A stretch of DNA of 64,000 nucleotides, taken from positions 34,015-98,014 of the forward strand of contig JBDNJM010000048.1 in NCBI GenBank assembly GCA_041687755.1. The letters are read 5' to 3'. Under the pieces are notes generated by a model. The model searched no databases. It was not told the DNA's origin and was given only the letters and a program-made list of their open reading frames with translations. Below, one piece after another: positions 1-9,392 of the stretch (its first letter is position 1; every line of letters begins with the position of its first letter). The translations under genes and the position numbers were made by a program. The stretch is from JBDNJM01 sp041687755. GTDB lineage: Bacteria; Planctomycetota; UBA1135; GCA-002686595.

Positions 1-471
1 GCGCTGACGTCGTCGTACCACGGTGAACTCGTGGGGCGGATGTGCGCCAGCGCCGAGCGGACGCTGCTTGCGGCGGGGCTCGCGGCCGAGAACTGGGCAC
101 GCATCGAGGCCCCCGGCGCCTACGAGCTGCCGATCCTCGCGGCGGAGCTGGCGCGCTCCGGCGCCGTCGACGCCGTGCTGTGCTTCGGGCTCGTCCTGCG
201 CGGGGAGACCGACCACGACCGCTACATCTCGAGCGCGGTTGCGACCCGCCTGCTCGACATCGGCCTCGAAACCGGAGTGCCCGTGCTCTTCGGTGTCCTA
301 ACTCCCAACACGGTCGCCCAGGCCGAAGCCCGTGCCAAGACGCACGCGGATGGGGGCCTGGACAAGGGCGCTGAGGTGGCCAACGCGGCCATCGGAGCGC
401 TGCACGCCCTCGCCCGGTGTCGGGCGCCCTTCGGTACGCCGTCCCCTGAATCACGGACCTCCCAGGCATGA
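1..471 (+). CDS. ribH: 6,7-dimethyl-8-ribityllumazine synthase, 5' partial
   Basis: This enzyme condenses 5-amino-6-ribitylaminouracil with dihydroxybutanone phosphate in the penultimate step of riboflavin synthesis. The reading frame is open from base 1, so the real start lies before the window. Visible family hallmarks are the APGAYELP strand-loop, the GETDHDRYIS segment with its catalytic histidine region, and the GVLTPNTVAQAEAR stretch. The C-terminal tail after ALARC is longer than usual. The TGA stop (469-471) overlaps the ATG of nusB in an ATGA arrangement, so the two are very probably translationally coupled. A ribH-nusB pair is common in bacteria. Confidence 0.93.
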   Translation, partial: ALTSSYHGELVGRMCASAERTLLAAGLAAENWARIEAPGAYELPILAAELARSGAVDAVLCFGLVLRGETDHDRYISSAVATRLLDIGLETGVPVLFGVLTPNTVAQAEARAKTHADGGLDKGAEVANAAIGALHALARCRAPFGTPSPESRTSQA

Positions 472-905
472 AGAAACGCACGCGAGCGCGGGAGCTAGCG
501 CTCCAGTTCCTGTATCAGATCGACCAGTGCGGCTTCCAGATGCTGGAGGAACTCGACGCGTTCCTCGAGGCCGAGGATTCCGATGCCGGCGCGCGCAACC
601 ACGCCCGGCGGATCGTCCAGGGCTACGCCGACCACGCCGAGCAGATCGACGATGAGATCCGCAGCGTCGCCAAGAACTGGGAGCTTTCGCGCATGGCCAT
701 GGTCGATCGCAACGTCCTGCGCGTCGGCACTTGGGAGCTCGTGCACTGCGATGAGGTCCCGCCGAAGGTGGCGATCAACGAAGCAATCGAGCTGGGCAAG
801 CGCTACAGCACCCAGAACTCGGGCGCGTTCATCAACGGCATCCTCGACAAGATCAAGGATCGCCTGCCCGAGCGCAGCTCGCCGGATCTCGAAGGCTCCA
901 ACTGA
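468..905 (+). CDS. nusB: Transcription antitermination factor NusB
   Basis: This is a 145-residue all-helical RNA-binding protein. In known systems NusB pairs with NusE (S10) on boxA to promote antitermination in rRNA operons. The N-terminus MKKRTRARELALQFLY and the C-terminal VAINEAIELGKRYST...GAFINGILDKI are classic NusB signatures, and the length is normal. The ATG overlaps the ribH stop by four bases. ftsY follows after 10 bases, giving a ribH-nusB-ftsY operon. Confidence 0.95.
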   Translation: MKKRTRARELALQFLYQIDQCGFQMLEELDAFLEAEDSDAGARNHARRIVQGYADHAEQIDDEIRSVAKNWELSRMAMVDRNVLRVGTWELVHCDEVPPKVAINEAIELGKRYSTQNSGAFINGILDKIKDRLPERSSPDLEGSN

Positions 906-915
906 CCCGCGCACC

Positions 916-1830
916 ATGGGCCTCTTTGATCGACTGAAGGCGCGGCTGGGCAAGACCCGCGCGAAGCTCTCCGACGGCATCTCTAGCCTGTTCCGCGGCG
1001 GACGGCCGATGGACGACGCGCTGCTGGGCGAGCTTGAGGAGATGCTCTACACCTCCGACCTCGGGCCGCTCGCCACGGATCTCGTCGCTGAGCTGACCCG
1101 CGCCCACCGGCGCGGCGAGATCAAGGGCGAGGACGACGTTCGGAAGAGCCTGCGCGCCACCCTGCTCGAGCGACTGCAGGACGGGCCCGCGGAGCTGCAG
1201 CTGAACGCCCAGCCCACGGTCGTGCTCGTCGTCGGCGTGAATGGGTCGGGCAAGACCACCTCGATCGCCAAGCTCGCCCACCGCTTCCAGGCGTCCGGCA
1301 AGCGCGTGCTCGTGGGTGCCTGCGACACGTTCCGCGCCGCGGCCGCCGACCAGCTCGAAATCTGGGCGCAGCGCACGGGCGCGGAGCTGGTCCGACGCGA
1401 CGAGGGCGCCGACCCCGCGGCGGTCGCCTACGAGGCGGTCGAGCGCGGCGTGGCGGGCAAGTTCGACCTCGTGCTGCTCGACACCGCGGGCCGTCTGCAC
1501 ACGCAGACGAACCTGATGGAGGAGCTCAAGAAGATCCGCCGCGTGACCTCCAAGCTGATTCCGGACGCCCCCCACGCTGTGCTGCTGGTCGTGGACGGAA
1601 CCAACGGCCAGAACGCTATCCAGCAGGCCCAACAGTTCACGGCCGCCGTCGAGGTCAGCGGTCTGATCGTCGCCAAGCTGGACGGCACGGCCCGCGGCGG
1701 CGCGGTGTTCGGCATCCGCGCGGCCCTCGGCCTGCCGGTCGCCTACATCGGCACCGGCGAGAGCCAAGAGCTGCTCGAGCTGTTCGAGCCTGAAGCGTTC
1801 GTGGACGCGATTCTGGGCGCCTCGGAGTAG
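916..1830 (+). CDS. ftsY: Signal recognition particle receptor FtsY
   Basis: This is the SRP receptor GTPase that docks ribosome-nascent-chain complexes at the membrane. It has 304 residues and carries the NG domain: a helical N domain at about 1-95, the P-loop GVNGSGKTT at about 107-115, DTFRAAAADQL, DTAGRLHT and the KLDGTARGG motif near the C-terminus. The acidic A domain of the E. coli protein is absent, as in many bacteria. The open frame extends upstream into nusB, but the ATG at 916 begins the typical FtsY N-terminus MGLFDRLKARL, so I chose that start. Confidence 0.96.
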   Translation: MGLFDRLKARLGKTRAKLSDGISSLFRGGRPMDDALLGELEEMLYTSDLGPLATDLVAELTRAHRRGEIKGEDDVRKSLRATLLERLQDGPAELQLNAQPTVVLVVGVNGSGKTTSIAKLAHRFQASGKRVLVGACDTFRAAAADQLEIWAQRTGAELVRRDEGADPAAVAYEAVERGVAGKFDLVLLDTAGRLHTQTNLMEELKKIRRVTSKLIPDAPHAVLLVVDGTNGQNAIQQAQQFTAAVEVSGLIVAKLDGTARGGAVFGIRAALGLPVAYIGTGESQELLELFEPEAFVDAILGASE

Positions 1831-2237
1831 GCGCTCGGCTCTGCCGGTCGGCGGTCGCTGCGCGGGCCGCCTGCGGGTGGCGCCCGCGCTGGGCGGGCCC
1901 TGCAGCGGAAGCGAGGGGGAATTCCAACAGACAGCGCGACGATCTGCGCGGGAGCCCTGCCCGGTTCTTCCCGGAGGGGCCCGGCCTTCCCGGAGGGGCC
2001 CGGCGGGCGCCCGAGGCCGGGGTCCTCCCTCCCTCTGGGGCGGTCGCCCGGGCCCCGGGGGGGTGCCACCCGAGCCGCGGTGTGCCGCTGCGGGGGCCTG
2101 AACCGCTCCAGGGGCACGGCCAGCTCTGAGCTCGCGGCCCGCTGGAGAGGTACGCTAGGGCACTGCGGAAAACCCCGGCGTAACAGCCGTCGTTGCTCCT
2201 GCGGCGCGCCGCCCCAGACGGCGCAGACCCCCTCCAA
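1831..2237. other. Intergenic region, 407 bp, with an exact 19-bp tandem duplication
   Basis: I see no convincing gene here. An 8-bp inverted repeat (1860-1867 with 1882-1889, 14-base loop) just after the ftsY stop could act as a terminator, but there is no T-tract. A 19-bp unit is repeated exactly twice in tandem at 1967-2004. The promoter for the following gene is presumably in the right half, but I could not pick out convincing -35/-10 boxes. Confidence 0.4.
1967..2004. repeat. 19-bp direct tandem repeat, two exact copies
   Basis: The unit CTTCCCGGAGGGGCCCGGC occurs at 1967-1985 and again at 1986-2004 with no mismatch. It lies between ftsY and the O-antigen-ligase-like gene. It may be a small minisatellite or a duplicated protein-binding site; nothing in the sequence decides between them. 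Confidence 0.7.
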
Positions 2238-4610
2238 ATGCCTTCCACGACCCGCCCCGAAGCCCCGCGCCCCCACGCCCGAGCCGCCTGGGCCCGCGAG
2301 CTGCCGCCGATGCTCATTGCCGCCGTGCTGCTCGCCCCGGTGCTGCTGCTCGTATGGCCGGTGCCGACCGTTCTGCGCGACCTCGACCCGCTGCCGCTGG
2401 AGTCCGCCCGGGGCTGGGCCGTGCTCGGCTGCCTGCCCGGCGTGCTGCTGCTCGTCGCCATGGGCCGCCGACCGGGCTGGACCCGGGGGGCGCCGCTCCT
2501 GATGGGCCTCGTGCTGCTCAGCTCGGCCATCGGAGCGCTCGGAGCCGCCGACGGCTTCGGGCTGCGCGGCGCGACGCTGCAGCTCGGGCTGCTGGGCTAC
2601 GGCCTGCTGGTGGGCGCCTCCCTCCTGCGCCCCGAGCGACGCGCCGTGATCCGCCTCGCCTGCCTGATCACGCTGGTGACCATGCTGCCGGCGCTGCTCG
2701 GATTCTTGAGCGCCGACGGCAGCGCAGCCCTCGCCGGCTTCCTCGGCAACTCCGGTGCCACCTCCCAGGTCGGATTGCTCGGCGCCATCGCGGGCGGCTG
2801 GCTCGGGCTCACTCGCCGCGGCCCCTGGCGCGTGCTCGGACTGTGTGCCTTCGCCGCGTTCGGAGTGCACGCCGTCGGCACGCCCGTGCTCACCAGCTGC
2901 CTCGCCCTGGTCGTCGGACTGGCCGCGCTCGCGCTGATCTCGCCCTGGTCCCAAGAGATCCAGCGGGTGCGCTCAACGCTCGGGGCGATGGGCGGCATTG
3001 TGCTGTTCACCGCGATCGTCGGCAGCTCCAAGGGCGCCACCGCCGAGCCCGATTCCGTGCTGGCGGCCGGCGGCGAACTGGCCGCGCCGGCGCACCTCGT
3101 TGCGATCGAGAACGACGCGCCGGGCTCCACAGACTTAAAGGACCTCGGCGGCGTTCCGGTGCGCCTCTCGATCTGGCGCGGAACGCTCGGGCTGATCGCC
3201 GGCGCCGGCGCGTTCGGAGCAGGGCCCGGCCAGTTCGCTTCGGCGTTCCCCCCCTTCCGCGATCCGGCTGAGATCGAGCTCTCCAGCCTGCAGCGGCAGG
3301 TGGACGGCGAGACCGAGGTCGACCACGCCCACAACGACTGGCTCCAGGGCGTGGCGGAATTCGGCTGGCTCGGGGGCGCGGCCTGGATCGCCCTGCTGGG
3401 CCTCGCCCTGTTGCGCGCGCTGCAGAGCATCGCCGACCGCGAGGTCGCCGGAGCGTCACTTTCGGCGGGAGCGGTCGCGCTGCTGACCACGGCCGCCGCC
3501 AACTCGAGCCTGCTGGGCAACGCCCCCGCCGGGCTCCTGTGCGCCGTCTGCATTGGCACGGTGCTGCGCCGGGAGCACGACGCCTTCGAGCGCGGCCCCT
3601 GGCGCTCCGCACCAGCCTGGACCGCCGCCCTGATCTGGCTCGTGCTGGCGCCCGGTGCGTGGAGCCGCGTCCGGCACGGCGCGGCCCTGGCGGAGACCCT
3701 CGAGGTCGGCGCCGAACTGGCTCTCGGCTCGACGCCAGCCCAGGTCGCCGCGCGCCTGGCCGAGGCCAAACGGGCGCTCGGGCTAGCCCTCGAGCTCGAG
3801 CCCGAGTCCGGTCTGGCCCTCTCGCTCTCCGCGCGCAACGCCGACCTCCAGCAGTCCCAGATCCTCTGGTCCCGCCTCCTCGAGGCGCACCCCCACAGCG
3901 TCGAGGGCTGGATCCAGAGCGGCGTGACCTTCGCCCGGACCGGGGACTTCGAGACCGCGATCCAACGCTTCACCGGCGCCCTGCAGCTCGACCCCGGACA
4001 CCCCGGCGCCGCCTACAACCTCGCGCGCGCCGAGCTCGACGCCCGCGAGCACGCCCCCGAGCACGCCCCCGCACCCATCGACGCCGGCTTGGCGCAGGGC
4101 GCGCCGGTCGGCAGCTCCAGCATCGCCGCCCTCGACGCGACCCAGCGGCGCCGGCTCGCCGTCGCGGCACAGCTGCGTGGCGTCGCCGACCCCGTCGAAA
4201 TCGCCGGCTGGCTCGACTGCAAGCAAGCGCTGGGCGCGGGCCTCGGCGAAGCCGTCGACGCGCTCGCGACCGCCGCGCGCCCGGGCGCCGAGGACTCCCC
4301 CGCGGCCGAGTTCGAGTGGGCGGCCCTGCAATCGCTCGCCCACCACCTTTGGGCCCGTGAACACGCGGCGGCGGCGCGCTTCGATGTCGCGGTCCGCAGC
4401 TACCGCCAGGCGGCCTCGTACGCGCGCCGCGGCGCGCGCGAATCCGGGCGCGAGGCGAACGGCTCCGGGCTGATTGCGCTCGAGCTGGGCGCCGCCCTGC
4501 GGCTCGCCGGCAAACCCGCAGAGGCCGAGCTCGTCCTGGCCGAGGTCGCCGACCGCGAGCTCCACGCGGCGTACTTGGCGCCGTTCGCGGCCGCCGAGCT
4601 GGCCGAGTAG
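2238..4610 (+). CDS. O-antigen ligase/polymerase-like membrane protein with C-terminal TPR
   Basis: This is a polytopic membrane protein with about a dozen hydrophobic segments in the first 460 residues. The Wzy_C/WaaL-type periplasmic loop lies at about residues 320-390: a G-x-G-x-F-x-x-x-F-P-P-F-R stretch followed by DHAHNDWLQG and EFGWLGG. Known members ligate or polymerise surface polysaccharide on the periplasmic face. The C-terminal third is soluble, with at least one clear TPR (about 552-600, FARTGDFETAIQRFTGAL). WzyC-TPR fusions are known. The ATG at 2238 was chosen over an in-frame TTG 15 codons upstream because the first hydrophobic helix follows it closely. No Shine-Dalgarno sequence is evident. 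The exact substrate cannot be read from the sequence. Confidence 0.8.
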   Translation: MPSTTRPEAPRPHARAAWARELPPMLIAAVLLAPVLLLVWPVPTVLRDLDPLPLESARGWAVLGCLPGVLLLVAMGRRPGWTRGAPLLMGLVLLSSAIGALGAADGFGLRGATLQLGLLGYGLLVGASLLRPERRAVIRLACLITLVTMLPALLGFLSADGSAALAGFLGNSGATSQVGLLGAIAGGWLGLTRRGPWRVLGLCAFAAFGVHAVGTPVLTSCLALVVGLAALALISPWSQEIQRVRSTLGAMGGIVLFTAIVGSSKGATAEPDSVLAAGGELAAPAHLVAIENDAPGSTDLKDLGGVPVRLSIWRGTLGLIAGAGAFGAGPGQFASAFPPFRDPAEIELSSLQRQVDGETEVDHAHNDWLQGVAEFGWLGGAAWIALLGLALLRALQSIADREVAGASLSAGAVALLTTAAANSSLLGNAPAGLLCAVCIGTVLRREHDAFERGPWRSAPAWTAALIWLVLAPGAWSRVRHGAALAETLEVGAELALGSTPAQVAARLAEAKRALGLALELEPESGLALSLSARNADLQQSQILWSRLLEAHPHSVEGWIQSGVTFARTGDFETAIQRFTGALQLDPGHPGAAYNLARAELDAREHAPEHAPAPIDAGLAQGAPVGSSSIAALDATQRRRLAVAAQLRGVADPVEIAGWLDCKQALGAGLGEAVDALATAARPGAEDSPAAEFEWAALQSLAHHLWAREHAAAARFDVAVRSYRQAASYARRGARESGREANGSGLIALELGAALRLAGKPAEAELVLAEVADRELHAAYLAPFAAAELAE

Positions 4611-4647
4611 CTCGGGGCGCGGAGGCCCCCCCGAACGCACCGGCGCG

Positions 4648-7600
4648 TCAGTCGCGGCTCCGGTTCGGGTCGCTCGCTGCCTGCCCGCCGCCGCGCGTGG
4701 CCGAAAAGGCGAGCGCCAGCAGCCCCAGCGCGCCGAGCGCGACCAAGACGAGCGCCAGCCCCTGCCGCGTCGGTCGATAGCGGAACTCGACGACGTGCCG
4801 TCCGTCCGTCAGCGGCACGCCTCGGAAGTTCGCGTTGGCCTTCAGGATCTCGACGGGCTCGCCGTCCACCGTCGCGCTCCAGCCCGGAAAGAACTGGTCC
4901 GTGACGACCAACAGTCCGCTGCCCTGCAGCTCGACCTCGAAGCGCTGCAGGGCGTTGCGACGCTCGAGGCTCCGCACGCTCGCCGACTCCAGCGGCGCGC
5001 CCGGCGTCCAGGCCTCGCGCACCGCGGCCGTCTGCAGCGGATCCCACAGCCCCGCATCCAGGCGCTGCTGCAGCTCCTCCGGAGCGATCACCTCAGCGGC
5101 GACAAAGGCGCGCGGCAGCGGCGTCGCGTCCACGTAGAAAAAAGTCTCGGCGTAGCGCTCCGCCGACCCGTCCGGAGCCGCGATCAGCTCGAAGCCCGGC
5201 GCCTCGATCGGCCCGGCGAGCGCCAGGCAGTTGACGCCCAGCAGCTGGAACGCCGGACTCGTGAAGTCCACGCCGCGTGCGTTCCAGCCCAGCAGCGGCG
5301 GCACGCCCGGCCGCAGCGCGAAGCTCCGGTAGCGCGAGTAGCCCACCGGATCGAGGGCGTCGTAGCCGTCGAGCGCCCGCAGCCCGCGCACAAGCCCCGT
5401 GTCCGGAGGCAGCACGCCCGGCTCCGAGAAGAAGCGGTGCTCGCCGAGATGCTTTGCCAGCAGTTGCTCGGTCACTGTCTCGGGGAAGGCCTCCGCGGCG
5501 GGCACGGCCGGATGGCTGCCCTCGGCCATCCACAGCCCTTGGAGGGCCGCCGCGAGCACCAAGCCGCCCCGCAGCCACGCTCGCCCGGGCCCGAGCCCCG
5601 CGACCCCGGCCGCCATCAGGAGCAGCGCCCCGACCGCAGCCCAGGCCCCGCCGAACGGCCGGTGGATCTCGGTCGCGCGCACGAGCAGCCGCTGCGAGCC
5701 GTCGGCCAGCCGCAGGTCCAGGCGCCACACGCCCGCGTCGAGCCGGTTCATCTGCAGGTAGTTGAAGCGGAAGAAGCGCGCGCCCTCGGGCGCTCGCTGC
5801 GCGGCGAGCTCGCGCAGCCCCAGCGCCGGCGCCGCGCTCGTCTCGATCGGCAGCACGAACAGCGGCGCGCCCTCGTCTGCGTCGCCGCTCCTTCCCCGGT
5901 CAGCGGCCGAGCGCACCTCGAGCACCGCGGACTCGAAGGCCGCCGCGTCCCCGGGCGCGTACCACCCCTCCAGGTCCACGTTCTGGGTCCGCACGCTGAC
6001 CCCCGGGCGCACGAGGTAGCCCGCCCCGCGCTGCTCGAGCCGCTCGACGCCCGACCGGGCCTCCGCCTCGAGCGCGGCATCGCTGAACGTGCTCGGCAGG
6101 GCCGCGCGCGCGACGAGGAAGAGCACGGCCGCGGCGCACACGCAGGCCGCCACTGAACGCGCGAGCGGTGCGGCCCGGGCCAGACCAGCGCCCGCCAGCA
6201 GCGACAGGCACAGGCTTGAGAGCACCGCGAGCCGGCCCGGGTCGCCGAGGCCGATGAACGGCACCATGCGCTGGAGGTCGACCAGCCCCGGGAACTCGAT
6301 CGCAGCCGCGAAGCTCAGCCAACCGACCACGGCGAGGGTCCGGCCGCGCCGCAGCTGCAGGCCGGGCGTCAGCGTCGCGGCGAGCGCGAGCGCCAGGACC
6401 GGTAGCACGAGCCACGCCCCGCTCGCCTCGGGCCAGGACCCGGCACCGGCGTACCCCGCACCGACGCCGGGCTTGCCGAACAGGTCGGGTACGAGCGCGA
6501 GCTGCAGGGTTGCGCTCGCGTGCCCGAGCCCGAACACCAGCCAGAGCAACAGAACCGCCAGAGCCCCGGAGGCGAGCGCGCGCGCGACGTGCGCGGTCCT
6601 CGTCGAGACGCCAGCGTCCCGCCGCGCGGAGGATCCAGCGTCCCGCCGCGCGAGCAGCGCGAGCCCGACGACTCCGAGCGCGCCGAGCCCCAGCCCCAGC
6701 CCGTCCACCGACATCGAGCGCTGGGCCACGGCGCGCACCGCCGCGGCATTCGACTCCGGCAGGTAGTCGAGGAACGCGAGCAGCGGCACCGCCGACAGCA
6801 GCGTGCCGAGCGCCAGGCCGCCCAGCGCGAACAGGCCCGCGCGGCGGTCGCGCATGAATAGCGCCAGCGCCAGCAGGCCGGCGCCAGCGCCCGCGAAGAA
6901 GGCCGTCTCGGGGTGCCCGCCGTGGATCGCAAGCGCCATGGCCGCCGCCGCGATCAGCGCGCCCAGGGCCGGTCGTACGCGCCCGCAGCGCTCCACGCCG
7001 TACAGCACCCAGGGCAGGAACGGCGTCACGTGACCGAGCGGCGCGTCGCGCCAGGCCAGCAGGTAACCGGAGCAACCGAAGCCGACCGCCGCGAGCAGGC
7101 CGCCCGCAGGCGTCAGGCCCAGCAGCCGGCCCAGGGCGTAGGCGCCGAGCAGCGCGATCGCCAGGCGCAGGAACGCCGCGAGCGCGAGCCCCATGTGGAA
7201 GCCGCGCGCCCCCCAGGCGTCCACGAGCGGCAGCATCGCGAGCACCTGGGGGTCGAGCGCGCCGGACTGCGGGTTCCCGAAATTCGGCGCGCCGGTGTAG
7301 ATCAGCGGGTTCCAGGTGGGCGTGTCCCCCGCGAGGTAGCTGCTGAGCACCCAGGTGTAGGTCGGGTACAGGTTGATGCCCTGGTCCGACAGGCCCGGCT
7401 GCCGCGGCCGCGAGACCTCGTGGTCCAGCTCGCCGCTGGCCTCGAGGACTGCGCTCCAGGGCAGCAGGCGGGTCGCGGTGTCCGGGCTGAGCAGCGCCAT
7501 GTCCCCGCCCGCAAGCAGCGCCTGACGCACCTGCACGAAGGCCAGCACGAGGCACAGCGCCAAGACGCCCAGCCGCCGTCGTGTCGCGCCCCTGGAGGTC

Positions 7601-7656
7601 GAATCGCCCGTAGAATCGCTCCCGGCGGTGAAAGAAGGCCGCATCCCGTCGCTCAT
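4648..7656 (-). CDS. YfhO family membrane protein
   Basis: This is a 1002-residue membrane protein with many hydrophobic helices in the N-terminal 500 residues and a long soluble region after them. The N-terminal GDMALLSPDTATRLLPW and the C-terminal QFFPGWSATVDG near residue 920 are typical of YfhO proteins, which resemble GT-C glycosyltransferases and are linked in Firmicutes to glycosylation of lipoteichoic acid. The open frame continues far upstream, but the ATG at 7656 gives the expected start, and only 21 bases separate it from the divergent glycosyltransferase gene. The location inside a glycosyltransferase cluster supports a role in surface-glycan modification. The substrate is unknown. 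Confidence 0.82.
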   Translation of the reverse strand: MSDGMRPSFTAGSDSTGDSTSRGATRRRLGVLALCLVLAFVQVRQALLAGGDMALLSPDTATRLLPWSAVLEASGELDHEVSRPRQPGLSDQGINLYPTYTWVLSSYLAGDTPTWNPLIYTGAPNFGNPQSGALDPQVLAMLPLVDAWGARGFHMGLALAAFLRLAIALLGAYALGRLLGLTPAGGLLAAVGFGCSGYLLAWRDAPLGHVTPFLPWVLYGVERCGRVRPALGALIAAAAMALAIHGGHPETAFFAGAGAGLLALALFMRDRRAGLFALGGLALGTLLSAVPLLAFLDYLPESNAAAVRAVAQRSMSVDGLGLGLGALGVVGLALLARRDAGSSARRDAGVSTRTAHVARALASGALAVLLLWLVFGLGHASATLQLALVPDLFGKPGVGAGYAGAGSWPEASGAWLVLPVLALALAATLTPGLQLRRGRTLAVVGWLSFAAAIEFPGLVDLQRMVPFIGLGDPGRLAVLSSLCLSLLAGAGLARAAPLARSVAACVCAAAVLFLVARAALPSTFSDAALEAEARSGVERLEQRGAGYLVRPGVSVRTQNVDLEGWYAPGDAAAFESAVLEVRSAADRGRSGDADEGAPLFVLPIETSAAPALGLRELAAQRAPEGARFFRFNYLQMNRLDAGVWRLDLRLADGSQRLLVRATEIHRPFGGAWAAVGALLLMAAGVAGLGPGRAWLRGGLVLAAALQGLWMAEGSHPAVPAAEAFPETVTEQLLAKHLGEHRFFSEPGVLPPDTGLVRGLRALDGYDALDPVGYSRYRSFALRPGVPPLLGWNARGVDFTSPAFQLLGVNCLALAGPIEAPGFELIAAPDGSAERYAETFFYVDATPLPRAFVAAEVIAPEELQQRLDAGLWDPLQTAAVREAWTPGAPLESASVRSLERRNALQRFEVELQGSGLLVVTDQFFPGWSATVDGEPVEILKANANFRGVPLTDGRHVVEFRYRPTRQGLALVLVALGALGLLALAFSATRGGGQAASDPNRSRD

Positions 7657-7677
7657 CGGGGCACTATATCTCAGCCC
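7657..7677. promoter_or_regulatory. 21-bp gap between divergent start codons
   Basis: Only 21 bases lie between the ATG of the minus-strand YfhO gene and the ATG of the plus-strand glycosyltransferase. The gap includes a TATA-like ACTATAT. Any promoters must overlap coding sequence or the transcripts must be nearly leaderless. This is inferred from spacing only. Confidence 0.3.
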
Positions 7678-8517
7678 ATGGCTCCCGCGACGCCGCCCGA
7701 TCCCACCACCGCCGGTACCCCCGCTGGCGCACCGGCCCCCGCTGGCACACCGGCCCCCGCTGGCGCCTCCGAGCCTTCCGCAGAATCCGGTCCCCGACCG
7801 GACCTCACGGTGGTCCTGCCGATCTACAACGAGGCACTGGTGCTGACTAGTTCCCTGGACGCGCTCGTGGCCCACCTCGAGGGCACCTCTCGGACCTTTG
7901 AGGTCATCTGCGTGGACGACGGCTCCTCCGACCACAGCCGCGCGATCCTCGACCGCCGGGCCGCCACTGAGCCGCGCCTGCGCGTGTTCGGCCTGCCCGC
8001 CAACCGCGGCAAGGGCGCGGCCGTGCGCCACGGCGTGCTCGAGGCCAGCGGCCGCGCGGTCCTGTTCATGGACGCCGACCTGTCCACGCCGCTCGAGGAG
8101 CTGGAGCGCTTCTGCGACTCCATCGACGCCGGCTACGACGTCGTGATCGGCAACCGGCGCGCCCCAGGCTCTGAGATCGAGGTCCGCCAGCCCTGGCTGC
8201 GCCAGACCCTGGGCCGCTGCTTCACGCTCGTCACCCAACGGCTCCTGGCGCCCGGCGTCCAGGACTTCACGTGCGGGTTCAAGGCCTTCAACGCCGAGGC
8301 GGCACGGGCCATCTTCGAGCGCTCGACGCTCGACGGCTGGGCCTTCGACGCCGAGCTGGTCGTGATCGCGGACGTGCTCGGCCTGCGCCTGGCCCAGGTG
8401 CCGGTGCGCTGGCGCCATGAGGAGGACACCAAAGTGCGCCTCGCCGCGGCCGTGTTCGGCTCCGGCCGCGACCTGGTCCGCATCGCCTGGTCCCGCGTGA
8501 CCGGGAAGTACCGCTGA
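7678..8517 (+). CDS. Family 2 glycosyltransferase, dolichyl-phosphate glucose synthase-like
   Basis: This 279-residue protein has a GT-A fold: LTVVLPIYNE, then VICVDDGSSDHS, then the DXD-type FMDADLSTP near residue 130 and a conserved DFTCGFKAFN. These features match polyprenyl-phosphate sugar synthases of the DPG type. The first 40 residues are an Ala/Pro/Gly-rich linker made of near-identical 18-bp DNA repeats. No C-terminal membrane helices are visible, so it would act on the cytoplasmic face. Its TGA shares an A with the ATG of the next glycosyltransferase (TGATG), indicating coupling. Confidence 0.88.
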   Translation: MAPATPPDPTTAGTPAGAPAPAGTPAPAGASEPSAESGPRPDLTVVLPIYNEALVLTSSLDALVAHLEGTSRTFEVICVDDGSSDHSRAILDRRAATEPRLRVFGLPANRGKGAAVRHGVLEASGRAVLFMDADLSTPLEELERFCDSIDAGYDVVIGNRRAPGSEIEVRQPWLRQTLGRCFTLVTQRLLAPGVQDFTCGFKAFNAEAARAIFERSTLDGWAFDAELVVIADVLGLRLAQVPVRWRHEEDTKVRLAAAVFGSGRDLVRIAWSRVTGKYR

Positions 8518-9242
8518 TGCTCAAGGACAAACGCGTCACGGTCGTTGTGCCCGCCTACAACGAAGAGGAAACGATCGCCCAGGTCGTCGCGGGCTTCATG
8601 GCCCTCGATGTGGTGGATGACGTGCTCGTCGTCGACAACAACTGCAAGGACGCCACGGCCGAGCTCGCCGCGGGCGCGGGGGCCACGGTTCACGCCGAGG
8701 CCCACCCCGGCTACGGTTCCGCAATCCGCTCAGGTTTGAATCGCGCCTCCGCCGACGGCGCCGACGTGCTGGTCGTGGTCGAGGCCGACGGGTCCTTCTC
8801 TCCGGAGGACCTTGAGAAGCTTCTGGCCTACCTGCCGCACTGCAACATGGTCCTCGGCACGCGCACGACGCGCCAGCTCGTCGAGCAGGGCGCGAACATG
8901 AACAAGCTGCTGCGCTGGGGCAACGTGGCCATGGCGAAGCTGCTTGAGCTGTTCTGGTACCTGCCCCAGGAGCCGCGCCTGACCGACGTTGGCTGCAGCT
9001 ACCGCGTGCTGTGGAGCGAGGCCTGGCTGCAGATAGCGCCGGGCACCCGGGAGGACGGCCCCGCCTTCAGCCCCGAGATGATCTGCGCCGCCTACCAGCG
9101 CGGCATGCGCGTGATCGAGATCCCGGTGCACTACGGGGCGCGACTCGGCGGCGAGTCCAGCCACTCCGACTCGTTCCGCAAGGTCGCCGGGACCGCGCTG
9201 TCGATGTTTCGCACGATCGTGCGCAAGCGCTTCCTCGGGTGA
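8517..9242 (+). CDS. Family 2 glycosyltransferase, second copy
   Basis: This 241-residue GT-A enzyme carries VTVVVPAYNEEETI, VLVVDNNCKDAT and VVVEADGSFSPEDL, the hallmarks of dolichyl-phosphate mannose synthase-like GT2 proteins. It lacks membrane helices. It overlaps the upstream GT2 by one base, so the two are co-translated and may act in consecutive or alternative steps of lipid-linked sugar synthesis. The donor and acceptor cannot be deduced. Confidence 0.87.
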   Translation: MLKDKRVTVVVPAYNEEETIAQVVAGFMALDVVDDVLVVDNNCKDATAELAAGAGATVHAEAHPGYGSAIRSGLNRASADGADVLVVVEADGSFSPEDLEKLLAYLPHCNMVLGTRTTRQLVEQGANMNKLLRWGNVAMAKLLELFWYLPQEPRLTDVGCSYRVLWSEAWLQIAPGTREDGPAFSPEMICAAYQRGMRVIEIPVHYGARLGGESSHSDSFRKVAGTALSMFRTIVRKRFLG

Positions 9243-9392
9243 GCCCAGCATTGGCCTCGTTGGAAGCGAGGGCCTGGGACTCGCGGGGTTCCCAAACGGC
9301 CGTCGCGCCGCTGGAATAGAGGGAGCGCACCGCAGACGCGTTCATCCCGCGCCTTCCCCCTCGGATCAGCCCCACCGAACCCGGCCCCAGCC